DNA of 64,000 nucleotides from an uncultured Maribacter sp. (GTDB lineage Bacteria; Bacteroidota; Bacteroidia; Flavobacteriales; Flavobacteriaceae): NCBI GenBank assembly GCA_947493885.1, contig CANLTE010000011.1, forward strand, positions 1-64,000. Direction: 5' to 3'. The notes below the pieces were generated by a model that saw nothing but the letters and a program-made list of their open reading frames with translations, searched no databases and was not told where the DNA came from. Below, piece after piece: positions 25,045 through 34,437 of this stretch (the first letter of the stretch is position 1; the number at the start of each line of letters is the position of its first letter). Made by a program: the position numbers and the translations under genes.

Positions 25045-26055
25045 ATGTTCATAGATAACATTACCCCTATTCTTGCTATTTTAGGTTTTTGTCAGGGTAT
25101 TTTACTTTCTATTTACCTTTTAACCGCCAAAACAAATTCCAAAAAGTCAAATCTTTATTTAGGTCTAGTTCTTTTTGGATTAACAATTAGAATCGGAAAA
25201 TCAATATTAGGATATTATTTACCACTTGAGGCGTGGCAAAAAAATATTGGTATTTCAGGTATTTTTATAGTAGGCCCTTTTTTATGGTTTTACGGAAAGT
25301 CTTTATTTTATAAAAAGAACATAACGGGTGTAGATAATTTACATTTAGCTCCCTTTTTTATATTTATTCTTCTAATACCAATAATACCAAGTAACGGACA
25401 TTTTGAAACTTTTTGGAACTATGGAATAATTGTTTTCCATCTAGCATTTTACTTAGTACTCTCTTGGATAGCATTGTATAATACCAAAAAAAATGTTTCT
25501 CCTAAAAAGAAAAAATGGTATAGAACTATCTTAATTGGTGTAACTGCCATATGGATGTTTTACCTAAGTAATTTTTTAAATCTAGGGTTATTCTACATAT
25601 CTGGGCCTATTTTTTATTCGTTTCTCATCTATGGATTCACCATTCTTTTTTTAAATCGTTCTAATTTTAACCTAGAAAAATATAACAGTTCAAAACTTGA
25701 TTATACCAGTTCTGTAAAAATATTTGAACAAGTAAAAAAAATATTGGAAAGCGAGAACATTTATTTAGATTCTACAATATCAATTAAGGTTATATCGGAA
25801 AGGTTATCTATAAATTCTAGGGAAATATCACAATCTGTAAACCAAAATACTGGGCAAAACTTTAAAGAATTTGTAAACAATTACAGAATTAAAAAAGCAA
25901 AAACACTTCTTTCTTGTTCAGAACAAAATGATAAAAAAATTGCTTCTATTGCATTCGACTCTGGTTTCGGCACTATAACGGCTTTTAATATTGCTTTTAA
26001 AAAACACACAGGCATAACTCCAACAGAATTTAGAAAAAAATACGTTTCCAACTAA
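25045..26055 (+). CDS. Membrane-anchored AraC-family transcriptional regulator
   Basis: This is a 336-residue regulator of the same type as the one at 2889. About seven membrane helices occupy residues 5-205 (opening ITPILAILGFCQGILLSIYLL). An AraC DNA-binding pair lies at about 235-335, with IKVISERLSINSREISQSVN and KIASIAFDSGFGTITAFNIAFKK. It probably converts a membrane signal into transcription. Neighbours are the flavoprotein upstream and the ankyrin-repeat gene downstream. The promoter at 25001 carries an overlapping dyad that fits autoregulation. Confidence 0.87.
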   Translation: MFIDNITPILAILGFCQGILLSIYLLTAKTNSKKSNLYLGLVLFGLTIRIGKSILGYYLPLEAWQKNIGISGIFIVGPFLWFYGKSLFYKKNITGVDNLHLAPFFIFILLIPIIPSNGHFETFWNYGIIVFHLAFYLVLSWIALYNTKKNVSPKKKKWYRTILIGVTAIWMFYLSNFLNLGLFYISGPIFYSFLIYGFTILFLNRSNFNLEKYNSSKLDYTSSVKIFEQVKKILESENIYLDSTISIKVISERLSINSREISQSVNQNTGQNFKEFVNNYRIKKAKTLLSCSEQNDKKIASIAFDSGFGTITAFNIAFKKHTGITPTEFRKKYVSN

Positions 26056-26135
26056 TTTTTTCGTCTTAAAAAACATGCTTTTTAAAGTGTTTTGATTTTA
26101 AAGTGCTGATTTTAGCATACATTAAATATATAGTC

Positions 26136-26633
26136 ATGCATAGAAAAAAATTCATCAAAAACATGGTTGGTGGAGTTGTTTTAAGCTCTTCCTACCCTAT
26201 TTTATCATTTTCACAATCTTCTAAACAAAACCCTATTGAAACAAAACTTGTCAAAGAATTTGTAATCGCTGGGCACAAAAATTTACCTTTAGTAAAAGAA
26301 ATGTTAAACGAATACCCTAATTTAATTTATGCCAGTTATGATTGGGGGAATTCAGATTATGAAGAAGCCATTGAAGGAGCTGCTCATTTGGGAAATAAAG
26401 AAATTGCTAATTACCTAATTTCTAAAGGTGCTAGAGTAAACTTATTTACCCTTACCATGTTAGGAAAAACTGATTTGGTAAAAGCTACTTTACAGACCTA
26501 TCCTGATTCACTATTTGCAAAAGGACCACATGGTTTTACACTTTTACATCATGCAAACGTGGGCAATTCCACTGATTTAATCAATTTTTTTAAAGAAAAA
26601 GGGCTACAGGAAACCCACATAAACATTAAATAA
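26136..26633 (+). CDS. Exported ankyrin-repeat-like protein
   Basis: From the ATG at 26136 this is a 165-residue protein with a signal beginning MHRKKFIKNMVGG, Tat-like with a basic start and a hydrophobic stretch to about residue 27. The mature part has about three ankyrin-type repeats: AIEGAAHLGNKEIANYLISKGARVN near 77-101, a second after it, and FTLLHHANVGNSTDLINFFKEKG near 137-159. Ankyrin repeats bind other proteins. This short exported form is common in Bacteroidota and its partner is unknown. Confidence 0.75.
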   Translation: MHRKKFIKNMVGGVVLSSSYPILSFSQSSKQNPIETKLVKEFVIAGHKNLPLVKEMLNEYPNLIYASYDWGNSDYEEAIEGAAHLGNKEIANYLISKGARVNLFTLTMLGKTDLVKATLQTYPDSLFAKGPHGFTLLHHANVGNSTDLINFFKEKGLQETHINIK

Positions 26634-26728
26634 TTAATAACAAGACATTACCTAAGAACTGGACATTCTTTAAAATTAGTAACTTGTTATTATTCAATTC
26701 AAGGGAAATCAATTATACAAATAAGGCA

Positions 26729-27094
26729 ATGCATAGCAACGAGAGTTTTTACTTCAACAAAAAAGAACCTAACAAAAGTTGTTTGTTAGCAATGAGAGAT
26801 ATTCTCTTAAATTTTGATAAAAGTGTCAATGAGACTACCAAATATGGTATGCCTTGCTTTTGTTATAAAGAAAAAATGTTTTGCTATTTATGGGTTGATA
26901 AAAAAACAAACAGCCCCTATTTTTTAATGGTACATGGAGATTATATTGATCATCCTAGATTGGAAAAAGGCACGCGATCCAAAATGAAAGTTTTTAATGT
27001 AAACCCTGAAGAGGACTTACCTATTGAAGAAATTAACATCGTATTAAATCAAGCTATAGCGTTGTTTAAAAATAGCGTAATAAAAACAAAGTAA
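26729..27094 (+). CDS. DUF1801 (YdhG-like) protein
   Basis: From the ATG at 26729 this is a 121-residue cytoplasmic protein. The domain signature is complete: YFNKKEPNKSCLLAMRDILL at the start, ETTKYGMPCFCYKEKMFCYLWVD in the middle, and RLEKGTRSKMKVFNVNPEEDLPIEEINIVLNQAI at the end. The family is found alone or with stress genes and has no proven activity. The upstream open frame to 26684 was dropped because the fold begins at the chosen Met. Confidence 0.85.
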   Translation: MHSNESFYFNKKEPNKSCLLAMRDILLNFDKSVNETTKYGMPCFCYKEKMFCYLWVDKKTNSPYFLMVHGDYIDHPRLEKGTRSKMKVFNVNPEEDLPIEEINIVLNQAIALFKNSVIKTK

Positions 27095-27153
27095 AACATC
27101 TGGAAAACATCTTTTCATTATCTTTAATAGATTGATTTTAAAATCTATATGAA

Positions 27154-28263
27154 ATGAAAAATGATGTTAACAGAAGATTTTGGATAAAAAAAGTAGGATT
27201 AGGGGTAGCCAGCTTGGGGTTAGTAAGTTTTGATGGTATAGGGCATCCAGTGACTGATGATGAAATTACAAACTTACATAAACCCCCTATTTATCTAAAC
27301 GCTAACGAAAACCCTTACGGGCCTTCTCCGCTTGCCGTTAAAGCAATGGAAAAGAGCGTAAAACATAGTAATAAATATGGTTTTAGAACAACTCCCAAGT
27401 TAATTTCTGCAATTGCCGAACACAATAATGTTACCGCCTCAAATATTCTTTTAGATGCCGGTTCAACAAAAATTTTAAATACTATTTTACTGCTTACTGC
27501 TTTTAAAGGTGGTAATTATATAATAGCTAAAAACACCTTTGACTATTGGACTTCTCCTGCTAAAAATTTAGGACTACAAAAAATATCGGTTCCCTTAACC
27601 GAAAATAAAAAGCATGATCTAAACGGAATGCTAAATGCCATCACGTCGGATACTTCTCTAGTTTACATTTGTAACCCCAATAATCCAACGGGAACAATTT
27701 GTGATAGCAATGAACTACTCTCTTTTGTAAATGAAGCTTCAAAAAAAACCTTAGTACTTATTGATGAAGCGTACATTGATTTAACCTCTCAACCATCGCT
27801 TAGCAATCAGGTTTTAACCAACAAAAATATAGTTATTGCAAAAACATTCTCTAAACTTTATGGCATGGCTGGCGCTAGAATTGGTTATGCTGTTGGGCAT
27901 ACAGATACCATTATCGCCTTAAAAAAAATACAATCGTGGCCAAATGGAGGTATTAGTATAACATCTGTATCTGGAGCTTTAACTTCATTAAACGACAAAA
28001 AATTTACAAGTGCGTTTATTAAAACAAATAAAAAAGTAAGAGCGTATACTATTGAACAACTGGAAAAGTTGAAAATTTCATGCATACCATCCCACACAAA
28101 TTTTATTTACTTCTCTTTAGAAAATTATAAAGGAGATTTTTTTTCTAGATTGAAAAGCAAAAATATTCATGGAACTCGTATATATGAAGAAGCCGGAAAG
28201 TGGTCCAGAATAACCGTTGGCACACAACAAGAAATGGAAGTGTTTATTAATGCTTTAATGTAA
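27154..28263 (+). CDS. Tat-signal PLP-dependent aminotransferase (histidinol-phosphate aminotransferase type)
   Basis: This is a 369-residue class I/II aminotransferase with an N-terminal twin-arginine signal (NRRFWIKKVGLGVASLGL), so it is probably folded with its pyridoxal phosphate in the cytoplasm and then exported. The fold begins with YLNANENPYGPSPLAVKAM. The aspartate motif IDEAYIDL is near 205, and the PLP lysine is Lys234 in TFSKLYGMAGARIGY. The sequence resembles HisC, but a periplasmic location argues against a role in histidine synthesis. The amino donor and acceptor are unknown. It is a single gene followed by a terminator. Confidence 0.87.
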   Translation: MKNDVNRRFWIKKVGLGVASLGLVSFDGIGHPVTDDEITNLHKPPIYLNANENPYGPSPLAVKAMEKSVKHSNKYGFRTTPKLISAIAEHNNVTASNILLDAGSTKILNTILLLTAFKGGNYIIAKNTFDYWTSPAKNLGLQKISVPLTENKKHDLNGMLNAITSDTSLVYICNPNNPTGTICDSNELLSFVNEASKKTLVLIDEAYIDLTSQPSLSNQVLTNKNIVIAKTFSKLYGMAGARIGYAVGHTDTIIALKKIQSWPNGGISITSVSGALTSLNDKKFTSAFIKTNKKVRAYTIEQLEKLKISCIPSHTNFIYFSLENYKGDFFSRLKSKNIHGTRIYEEAGKWSRITVGTQQEMEVFINALM

Positions 28264-28285
28264 GCAAATCAACAAAAGATTTAGC

Positions 28286-28310
28286 CCACGAGAAAGTTCG
28301 TGGACTTTTC
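28286..28310 (+). terminator. Small stem-loop terminator
   Basis: CCACGA / TCGTGG with a 6-nt loop is followed by ACTTTTC, shortly after the aminotransferase gene. Confidence 0.55.
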
Positions 28311-28385
28311 TCTGATTTTTAAACATTTTGTATCTTGTATAACTTCTCCCGATAAATTTAATGTCTAATCTTATAAACTACAGCG

Positions 28386-30104
28386 ATGAAGACTAAACAC
28401 TATTATCTGGTTTTCCTTTTAATTGTATTAACAGGATGCAAAAACAAAAAAAGTACAGAAGAAGTTCAAAAAAAAGAGTATCTCTCTTGCGCTCCAATAG
28501 TTACTGATAAAGATTGGTATAAAAAGGACAATGTTGCTCCGATTATAGATGGGTTAGATGTTTTAAAATTTCCGGTTACCACAAAGTCCACGCTTGCCCA
28601 AAAATATGTTAATCAAGGCCTGGTACTGGCTTATGGGTTTAATCATGCCGAGGCAGCAAGATCCTTTTATTACGCTACTAAGTTAGACCCAGATTGCGCA
28701 ATGGCTTTTTGGGGCTATGCCTATGTTTTAGGACCAAATTATAACGCGGGAATGGAACCTGATAATTATGAAAGAGCCTACGAAGCAGTTCAAAAAGCAG
28801 TAGAATTGTCAGTTCAAACAACGGAAAAAGAAAAAGCGCTAATTAATGCGCTTTCCAAAAGGTATTCCAAAGCGGCAACAGATGACAGAACACCTTTAGA
28901 CATGGCTTATTCCAAAGCTATGCAAGATGTTTACACCAATTTTTCCAATGATGCTGATGTATGTGCTATGTATGCAGAATCTATTATGAATCTACATCCT
29001 TGGGATTTATGGGACAAAAAAGGAAATACAAAGGAATGGACTCCCGAAATAATTTCACTACTAGGGCAGGCATTAAAAATTAACCCAAATCATCCTGGTG
29101 CTCATCATTTTTATATTCATGCGGTAGAGTCGTCTTTCTCCCCTGAAAAAGGTTTGGCCAGTGCAAAAGCGTTTGACAATGGCTTGGTTCCTGGAGCAGG
29201 TCATTTAGTACACATGCCCTCTCATATTTACATTCGCACAGGGGACTATCACAAAGGAACTATTGCTAATATAAATGCCGTTTTGGTAGATAGTACATAT
29301 GTTGCGGCCTGCAATGCTCAGGGAGCTTATCCATTAGCTTATTTTCCGCATAATTATCATTTTATGGCTGCCACAGCAACTCTTGAAGGAAATAGTAAAT
29401 GGGCTATTGAAGCGGCAAACAAGGTTGCTGAACATTCTAACACTCAATTAATGAAAGAGCCTGGTTGGGGAACAATTCAGCACTACTATACTATTCCGTA
29501 TTACGTTTATGCAAAATTTGGAAAATGGCAGGAGATTTTAGAGATGAAAAATAACGACTCAACTTTAAAATACCCTGAAGCGATAAGACATTACGCAAGA
29601 GGAATGGCTTTTCTGGGAACCAAAAAAATGTCTAAAGCCAAAGAAGAACTAAAATTATTAGAAAAGTATGCGGAAGATGAAAGTTTAAAAGAAATTACAA
29701 TTTGGGATATCAATTCCGTGGATGTATTACTTCAAATAGCAAAAAAGGTTTTAACAGCCGAAATTCTTGCAGAAGAAAAAAAATATGATGAAAGCATTAA
29801 ACTGTTGAAAGAGGCAATTGTAATTGAAGACAATCTAAATTATAATGAGCCGCCAGATTGGTTTTTTTCCGTTAGACACCATTTAGGAGCAATTCAAATA
29901 GCTGCAAAAAAATACAACGATGCTGTTGCTACATACTATGAAGATTTAGCAAGACTTCCAAAAAACGGATGGGCATTGCATGGTTTGCAATCGGCATACG
30001 AAAAGCTAAATGCTAACGAAAAAGCTGTTGAAACGGCGAAACTTCTAGAAAGCGTATGGTCCACCGCAGATATCACATTATCCGCATCAAAAATTAAATA
30101 TTAG
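28386..30104 (+). CDS. TPR-repeat lipoprotein
   Basis: This is a 572-residue SPII lipoprotein (lipobox LTGC, Cys18). The mature chain is a helical tetratricopeptide-type solenoid: AYGFNHAEAARSFYYATKLDPDCAMAFWGYAYVLGPNYNAGM near 80-120, further repeats, and a GAHHFYIHAVES plus HMPSHIYIRTGDYHKG segment near 237-286. This His-rich pattern is shared by a family of Bacteroidota proteins annotated only as TPR proteins. It may be an envelope scaffold or a metal-dependent enzyme built on the solenoid, but no activity is established. A strong bidirectional terminator follows. Confidence 0.8.
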   Translation: MKTKHYYLVFLLIVLTGCKNKKSTEEVQKKEYLSCAPIVTDKDWYKKDNVAPIIDGLDVLKFPVTTKSTLAQKYVNQGLVLAYGFNHAEAARSFYYATKLDPDCAMAFWGYAYVLGPNYNAGMEPDNYERAYEAVQKAVELSVQTTEKEKALINALSKRYSKAATDDRTPLDMAYSKAMQDVYTNFSNDADVCAMYAESIMNLHPWDLWDKKGNTKEWTPEIISLLGQALKINPNHPGAHHFYIHAVESSFSPEKGLASAKAFDNGLVPGAGHLVHMPSHIYIRTGDYHKGTIANINAVLVDSTYVAACNAQGAYPLAYFPHNYHFMAATATLEGNSKWAIEAANKVAEHSNTQLMKEPGWGTIQHYYTIPYYVYAKFGKWQEILEMKNNDSTLKYPEAIRHYARGMAFLGTKKMSKAKEELKLLEKYAEDESLKEITIWDINSVDVLLQIAKKVLTAEILAEEKKYDESIKLLKEAIVIEDNLNYNEPPDWFFSVRHHLGAIQIAAKKYNDAVATYYEDLARLPKNGWALHGLQSAYEKLNANEKAVETAKLLESVWSTADITLSASKIKY

Positions 30105-30112
30105 TTTATAAC

Positions 30113-30157
30113 TATAATTCAACCCTCCTTTAATACTATAAATAGGGTTGAATTATA
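30113..30157. terminator. Bidirectional terminator between convergent genes
   Basis: A perfect 14-bp stem TATAATTCAACCCT / AGGGTTGAATTATA with a 17-nt loop lies between the TPR lipoprotein (plus) and pirin (minus). Confidence 0.8.
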
Positions 30158-30190
30158 AAATCAGCAGTTGTAAAACATTTGATCAGAGGT

Positions 30191-30904
30191 TTAAATATTC
30201 ATAGGAACATCCATTAATAGTACACGCGAATTCGTTGTTGCAGAGATATTAACAGTATCCGTATTCCAAATACCCATTCCATCTTTTTTTGCAAGTTCCT
30301 GGTTATTAACCTCAACACTGCCCTCTAAGACAAATACATAAACTCCATTATCTGGTTTTTTAATAGCATAGCTATCAGAATTTCCTTTTTCAAATTTCCC
30401 AATACTGAACCAAGCATCTTGATGTATCCAAACGCCTTGGTCATCCTTATTAGGAGATAGTACTTGGTAGAATTTATTGAGTTCTTCAATTTCTTTAATG
30501 GAAATTTGGTCATACCTAGGTTCGACATTTTGTTTATTGGGAAAAACCCATATCTGTAAAAACTTTACATCTTTATCATTATTTTTATTAAACTCGCTAT
30601 GATGCACTCCAGTACCTGCACTCATTACTTGAATATCTCCTTCTTTTATAATTGTAGTGTTTCCCATACTATCTTTATGCTCTAAATCTCCTTCCAAAGG
30701 AATTGAAATTATTTCCATATTATCATGCGGATGCTTACCAAATCCTTTTCCAGCGTGTACCTGGTCGTCATTTAAGACTCTTAAAACACCAAAATGCATT
30801 CTTTCCGGATTATGATATCTTGCAAAACTAAATGTATGGTAGGAGTTTAACCAGCCGTGATTAGCGTGACCTCTTGTTTCTGCTCTGTGAATAACTGTAT
30901 TCAT
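30191..30904 (-). CDS. Pirin family protein
   Basis: This is a 237-residue bicupin of the YhhW-like pirin family. The metal site is visible: His58 and His60 in GKHPHDNME, and His102 and Glu104 in GVHHSEFN. The C-terminal cupin (about 140-235) is shorter and lacks the ligands. Relatives have quercetinase activity or act as redox-dependent regulators. The role here is unknown. It is a single minus-strand gene. Confidence 0.92.
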   Translation of the reverse strand: MNTVIHRAETRGHANHGWLNSYHTFSFARYHNPERMHFGVLRVLNDDQVHAGKGFGKHPHDNMEIISIPLEGDLEHKDSMGNTTIIKEGDIQVMSAGTGVHHSEFNKNNDKDVKFLQIWVFPNKQNVEPRYDQISIKEIEELNKFYQVLSPNKDDQGVWIHQDAWFSIGKFEKGNSDSYAIKKPDNGVYVFVLEGSVEVNNQELAKKDGMGIWNTDTVNISATTNSRVLLMDVPMNI

Positions 30905-31012
30905 AACGTTCTGTATAAATGTTAAACAAATTATTACACAAAGGTTTAACTTTTAAAATTCACAAAACATATAAAAAAACAATATTCACATATAAAAATC
31001 CGACAAGTGTTA

Positions 31013-31873
31013 TCAATTATTTTTAAACGCCTTTCTAAACGCCAACGGTGAGCTATTGGTACATTTTTTAAAAAAAGCACTAAAATTTCCGGGCTCGTTA
31101 AAACCTAATACATACCCTATTTCTTTGGCATTAAGATTTGAAAAATACAGTAATCGTTTTGCTTCGGTTATTATTTTAGATTGAATATATTCTTTTGCCG
31201 TTTTTCCGATTTTAGATTTTATAATTCTGTTTAAATGGTCAGATGTTATATGTAGTTCATTAGCATAGTACCGTGTAGAATGTTCCTCCTTATATTTTTG
31301 GTTCAACAACTTCTTAAAATTTCTAACTATATGATTGCCTGAATTATCTAAATTAATCTCTATTGGGTTTATGTCACAAATATTATTACAATCTATAAGT
31401 AATAGTTTTAAATACGCACCAATAGACAATGTCTTCATATTTGCACTACCCTTTTCTAATTTATACATTTCCGAACAATAGTTGTCAATTTTATTAAACT
31501 GCATTTTGTTCGGAGTTAAAGGTGGGCTTTGCCCGTAATCTTCAAACAAGTTAAGACTATCTATAAAAGCCACTTCAATTCCGTTTTGAATTAAAAACTG
31601 TACAGAAAACAGCAAAGAAAAACCAACAGGAGATTCATCTTCAACCAACTGATGTACCTGCCCAGGCGCTATAAAATATACCTGATGATTGTCTAAACTA
31701 TAAGCATTAAAATCAATATTATGTACACCCTGAGCTTTTTTAATGACCAAAACGGTGTAAAAATCGTGACGATGAGGCTCATCTGACTTTCCGCTACGTT
31801 TTTCATAAGTAGTTTTAATCCTAGAAATCCTAAAATCTAAATTTTCTACATGATACGTTTTTATGCTCTTCAT
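31013..31873 (-). CDS. AraC-family transcriptional regulator with cupin sensor domain
   Basis: This is a 286-residue regulator. The N-terminal cupin-type domain (about 20-150, with EPHRHDFYTVLVIKKAQGVH and FIAPGQVHQL) binds an unknown ligand. The C-terminal double HTH (about 190-286) includes YYANELHITSDHLNRIIKSKIGKTAKEYI and AKEIGYVLGFNEPGNFSAFFKKCTNSSPLAFR. Its start overlaps the stop of the YcaQ-like gene by 4 bases (ATGA), so the two are translationally coupled and probably one transcript. Confidence 0.9.
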   Translation of the reverse strand: MKSIKTYHVENLDFRISRIKTTYEKRSGKSDEPHRHDFYTVLVIKKAQGVHNIDFNAYSLDNHQVYFIAPGQVHQLVEDESPVGFSLLFSVQFLIQNGIEVAFIDSLNLFEDYGQSPPLTPNKMQFNKIDNYCSEMYKLEKGSANMKTLSIGAYLKLLLIDCNNICDINPIEINLDNSGNHIVRNFKKLLNQKYKEEHSTRYYANELHITSDHLNRIIKSKIGKTAKEYIQSKIITEAKRLLYFSNLNAKEIGYVLGFNEPGNFSAFFKKCTNSSPLAFRKAFKNN

Positions 31874-33093
31874 TGGCTCAGGTTAATCTTTTGTGCTAAG
31901 GTTGAAGACAATTCTAATTTATAAGTAACTGGTGTAGTCTTATGAATTTTTAAGCTATCGCACCCATTAAACTTTAAAAATGGCACCAATTCTTTACAAA
32001 GGGCTGTGGCGAAAGCATCTGTTTTTTTAAACCAAGGCTCTAACGCCAAGTGATGCATATGTAATAATCCCTGTTTTCTATCCGTTCTACAATCCATTCT
32101 TGCAACCAATCTACCATCCCACAAAATGGGCAACGAAAAGTATCCAAACTTTCTTTTGGTTACTGGAACATAACACTCTATTAGATAATCAAAATCAAAA
32201 AGCATTTTTATTCTTTTTCGCTGAATAAGCAGATTATCAAAAGGAGAGAGAATTTTAAGCTTACTCCTTTGCAATGATTTGTTTAACAAATTTAAAGCGC
32301 TTGGCAATGCAAAATACTTTTGGTTATTAACACTTACTTCAAGTAACTCATTATTTTCTAGCATTTGTTGAAGCACAATCAGAATAAGTGGTTTTACATT
32401 TTTAAGCAAATACGACATTTCCGCCGCTTGCCCTATACCATTAGCTTTTAGATAGGCTGTAATTAAAAATTTAGCATACTCCTCTGATGTAGGTTGTGTT
32501 ACATTTAAATCTTTTGGTAAAACCTTTTCTGTAAGGTCATAAACCTTATGAAAGTTTACCCGTTTACTAATCATAAGGTCGCCTTGCATGAATAAATGCT
32601 CCAAAGCTTGTTTGGTTGGTTTAGTTTTCCAATCTCCTATTTTCTTGCCCGTGTTTTCAAAATCTTTCGCCATTAAAGGCCCCTCTTTGGTAATTCGTTC
32701 AAACACATATTTTATCACCTTTTTATCAGGTGAATACCAATGCTTTTCATTTCCATTTTTATATGCATATTTACGTGGCAAACTATATCTATAATTTGCA
32801 ATTGGTAAATACGCTGCAGCATGAGACCAATATTCAAAAACCTGCTTATTCGCTACCAATTGATCCAAGTGGTAATTTTCATAATGTGGATTTCTATTCC
32901 AAAGCGTATGGTGATGCGCTCTTTGAACGGCCGAAATAGTATCTATTTGAATATAACCTAAATGTTCTAGTGAAGCTAACGTATTATTTAAGGCAATACC
33001 AGATTTTTTAGATGGATACACTTTTTGAGCGTGCAAAATAAGTTTTCTAGCTTCTTGTTTTGATAGTTTTTTAATCATTAAAATTTGCTTCAT
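31870..33093 (-). CDS. YcaQ/AlkX-like winged-helix DNA glycosylase
   Basis: The product is about 407 residues and belongs to the family of bacterial interstrand-crosslink glycosylases (HTH_42 fold). The catalytic-type motif QIDTISAVQRAHHHTLW lies near residue 45, with the QxD signature. The remainder has three winged-helix units and a C-terminal beta barrel (RLVARMDCRTDRKQGLLHMHHLALEPW). Characterised members remove bulky alkylated bases and unhook crosslinks. I chose the ATG at 33093 because AGGAG lies 11 bases upstream; 33078 (MIKKLSK) is also possible. It is the first gene of a two-gene transcript with an AraC regulator. Confidence 0.85.
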   Translation of the reverse strand: MKQILMIKKLSKQEARKLILHAQKVYPSKKSGIALNNTLASLEHLGYIQIDTISAVQRAHHHTLWNRNPHYENYHLDQLVANKQVFEYWSHAAAYLPIANYRYSLPRKYAYKNGNEKHWYSPDKKVIKYVFERITKEGPLMAKDFENTGKKIGDWKTKPTKQALEHLFMQGDLMISKRVNFHKVYDLTEKVLPKDLNVTQPTSEEYAKFLITAYLKANGIGQAAEMSYLLKNVKPLILIVLQQMLENNELLEVSVNNQKYFALPSALNLLNKSLQRSKLKILSPFDNLLIQRKRIKMLFDFDYLIECYVPVTKRKFGYFSLPILWDGRLVARMDCRTDRKQGLLHMHHLALEPWFKKTDAFATALCKELVPFLKFNGCDSLKIHKTTPVTYKLELSSTLAQKINLSQ

Positions 33094-33205
33094 ACATTTA
33101 GAACTCCTAAAATAGAAAATATGAAGCGTCAACAATACTATACAAATAAAATTTTACACGCCTTAATATTTTATCTAGATATAAATCAACCAATACTAAA
33201 ATTGG

Positions 33206-34210
33206 TTAAATTGTTTTTTTAAATTGTTTAATAATACTTTGAGCTGCTTTTACTGGAGATATCTTTGAGGAAACTATATTCTTTTCCAGCGTAGTAAGTT
33301 CATTAGCAATATCTTTAGAACCATAAAAAAGGTGCTTTAGCTCTTCGTTAATATTGTTATACATCCACTGTATTTTTTGATAATTTCGGTTTTTCGAGAA
33401 ATAACCGTTTGAATCTACTAAGCTTTTAAACTTTTGAATTTCATCCCAAACAACATCAATACCAATATTATTAATTGAAGAAGCCGTACTCACTACAGGA
33501 CTCCAACCAGATTCCGCTTGTGGAAAAATGTGTAGCGCGTTTTCGTATTGTCTTTTTGCTAATTGACTCATATGAACATTATCTCCATCGGCCTTGTTAA
33601 TAACAACCATATCCGCCATTTCCATAATGCCTTTTTTTATACCTTGCAATTCATCTCCTGCCCCCGCAAGCATTAGCAATAAGAAAAAATCGGTCATGCC
33701 ATGTACTGCAGTTTCCGATTGCCCTACCCCAACAGTTTCAACAAGCACAACGTCATAACCAGCAGCTTCACACAGTAGCATGGTTTCTCCCGTTTTATTT
33801 GCAACACCACCAAGCGTATCTCCCGAAGCTGACGGTCTTATATACGCCTCCTTAGCATTTGCTAAATCTTCCATGCGCGTTTTATCACCTAAAATACTAC
33901 CTCGAGAACGTTGACTACTGGGATCAATGGAAAGTATAGCAACTTTATAACCTTGTGTTATTAAATATTTTCCAAAAGATTCAATAAACGTACTTTTCCC
34001 CACTCCAGGAACACCTGTAATTCCTATTCGGATAGATTTCCCAGATAAAGGCAAAATCTCTTGAATTATAGCTTTAGCAAGTTTTTTATCGCTTTCTAAA
34101 TTGCTTTCAACAACAGTTATTGCTCTTGAAAGAATAACTCTATCTCCATTTAAAACACCTTCAATATAGTCCTTGGCGGCTAATCTATTCTTAGGTTTAT
34201 ACTTCTTCAT
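33206..34210 (-). CDS. meaB: Methylmalonyl-CoA mutase-associated GTPase MeaB
   Basis: This is a 334-residue G3E-family GTPase. The P-loop GVPGVGKST is at 66-74, followed by ILSIDPSSQRSRGSILGDKTRMEDL, VLVETVGVGQSE and the base-specificity motif NKAD. MeaB gates cobalamin loading and protects methylmalonyl-CoA mutase from inactivation. The mutase small subunit is encoded about 1.2 kb away on the other strand (35384), which supports the assignment. The region between, 34211-34428, holds the divergent promoters. Confidence 0.93.
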   Translation of the reverse strand: MKKYKPKNRLAAKDYIEGVLNGDRVILSRAITVVESNLESDKKLAKAIIQEILPLSGKSIRIGITGVPGVGKSTFIESFGKYLITQGYKVAILSIDPSSQRSRGSILGDKTRMEDLANAKEAYIRPSASGDTLGGVANKTGETMLLCEAAGYDVVLVETVGVGQSETAVHGMTDFFLLLMLAGAGDELQGIKKGIMEMADMVVINKADGDNVHMSQLAKRQYENALHIFPQAESGWSPVVSTASSINNIGIDVVWDEIQKFKSLVDSNGYFSKNRNYQKIQWMYNNINEELKHLFYGSKDIANELTTLEKNIVSSKISPVKAAQSIIKQFKKTI

Positions 34211-34411
34211 AAAAAATTAAATATCAGCACTTATAAAATATGCTCTGTTTTTAAAACTTCAACAAATCCTCAACATCAATCAATTTCAAAGATAGCCATT
34301 ATAGAAAATGGAGCTGACTTACCGTTTATTTTATATTAAGTAAGCTATACTATTTGTTAATAAAAAGCGGACCTAAAAAACTACTTGTCATCAGCATTTG
34401 TTGGTTTTGCG

Positions 34412-34419
34412 TATTTTTG
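34412..34419 (+). promoter_or_regulatory. -7 element of the udk promoter
   Basis: TATTTTTG matches TAnnTTTG, and a TTG at 34384 lies about 25 bases upstream. The leader before the ATG at 34438 would be only about a dozen bases. Confidence 0.5.
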
Positions 34420-34437
34420 GAGTAAACTTTGAGTTGT

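Noticed and set aside
1..30104. Genomic island with phage or transposon genes
   Set aside because: No transposase, integrase, phage structural gene, tRNA end or target-site duplication was recognised in the window.
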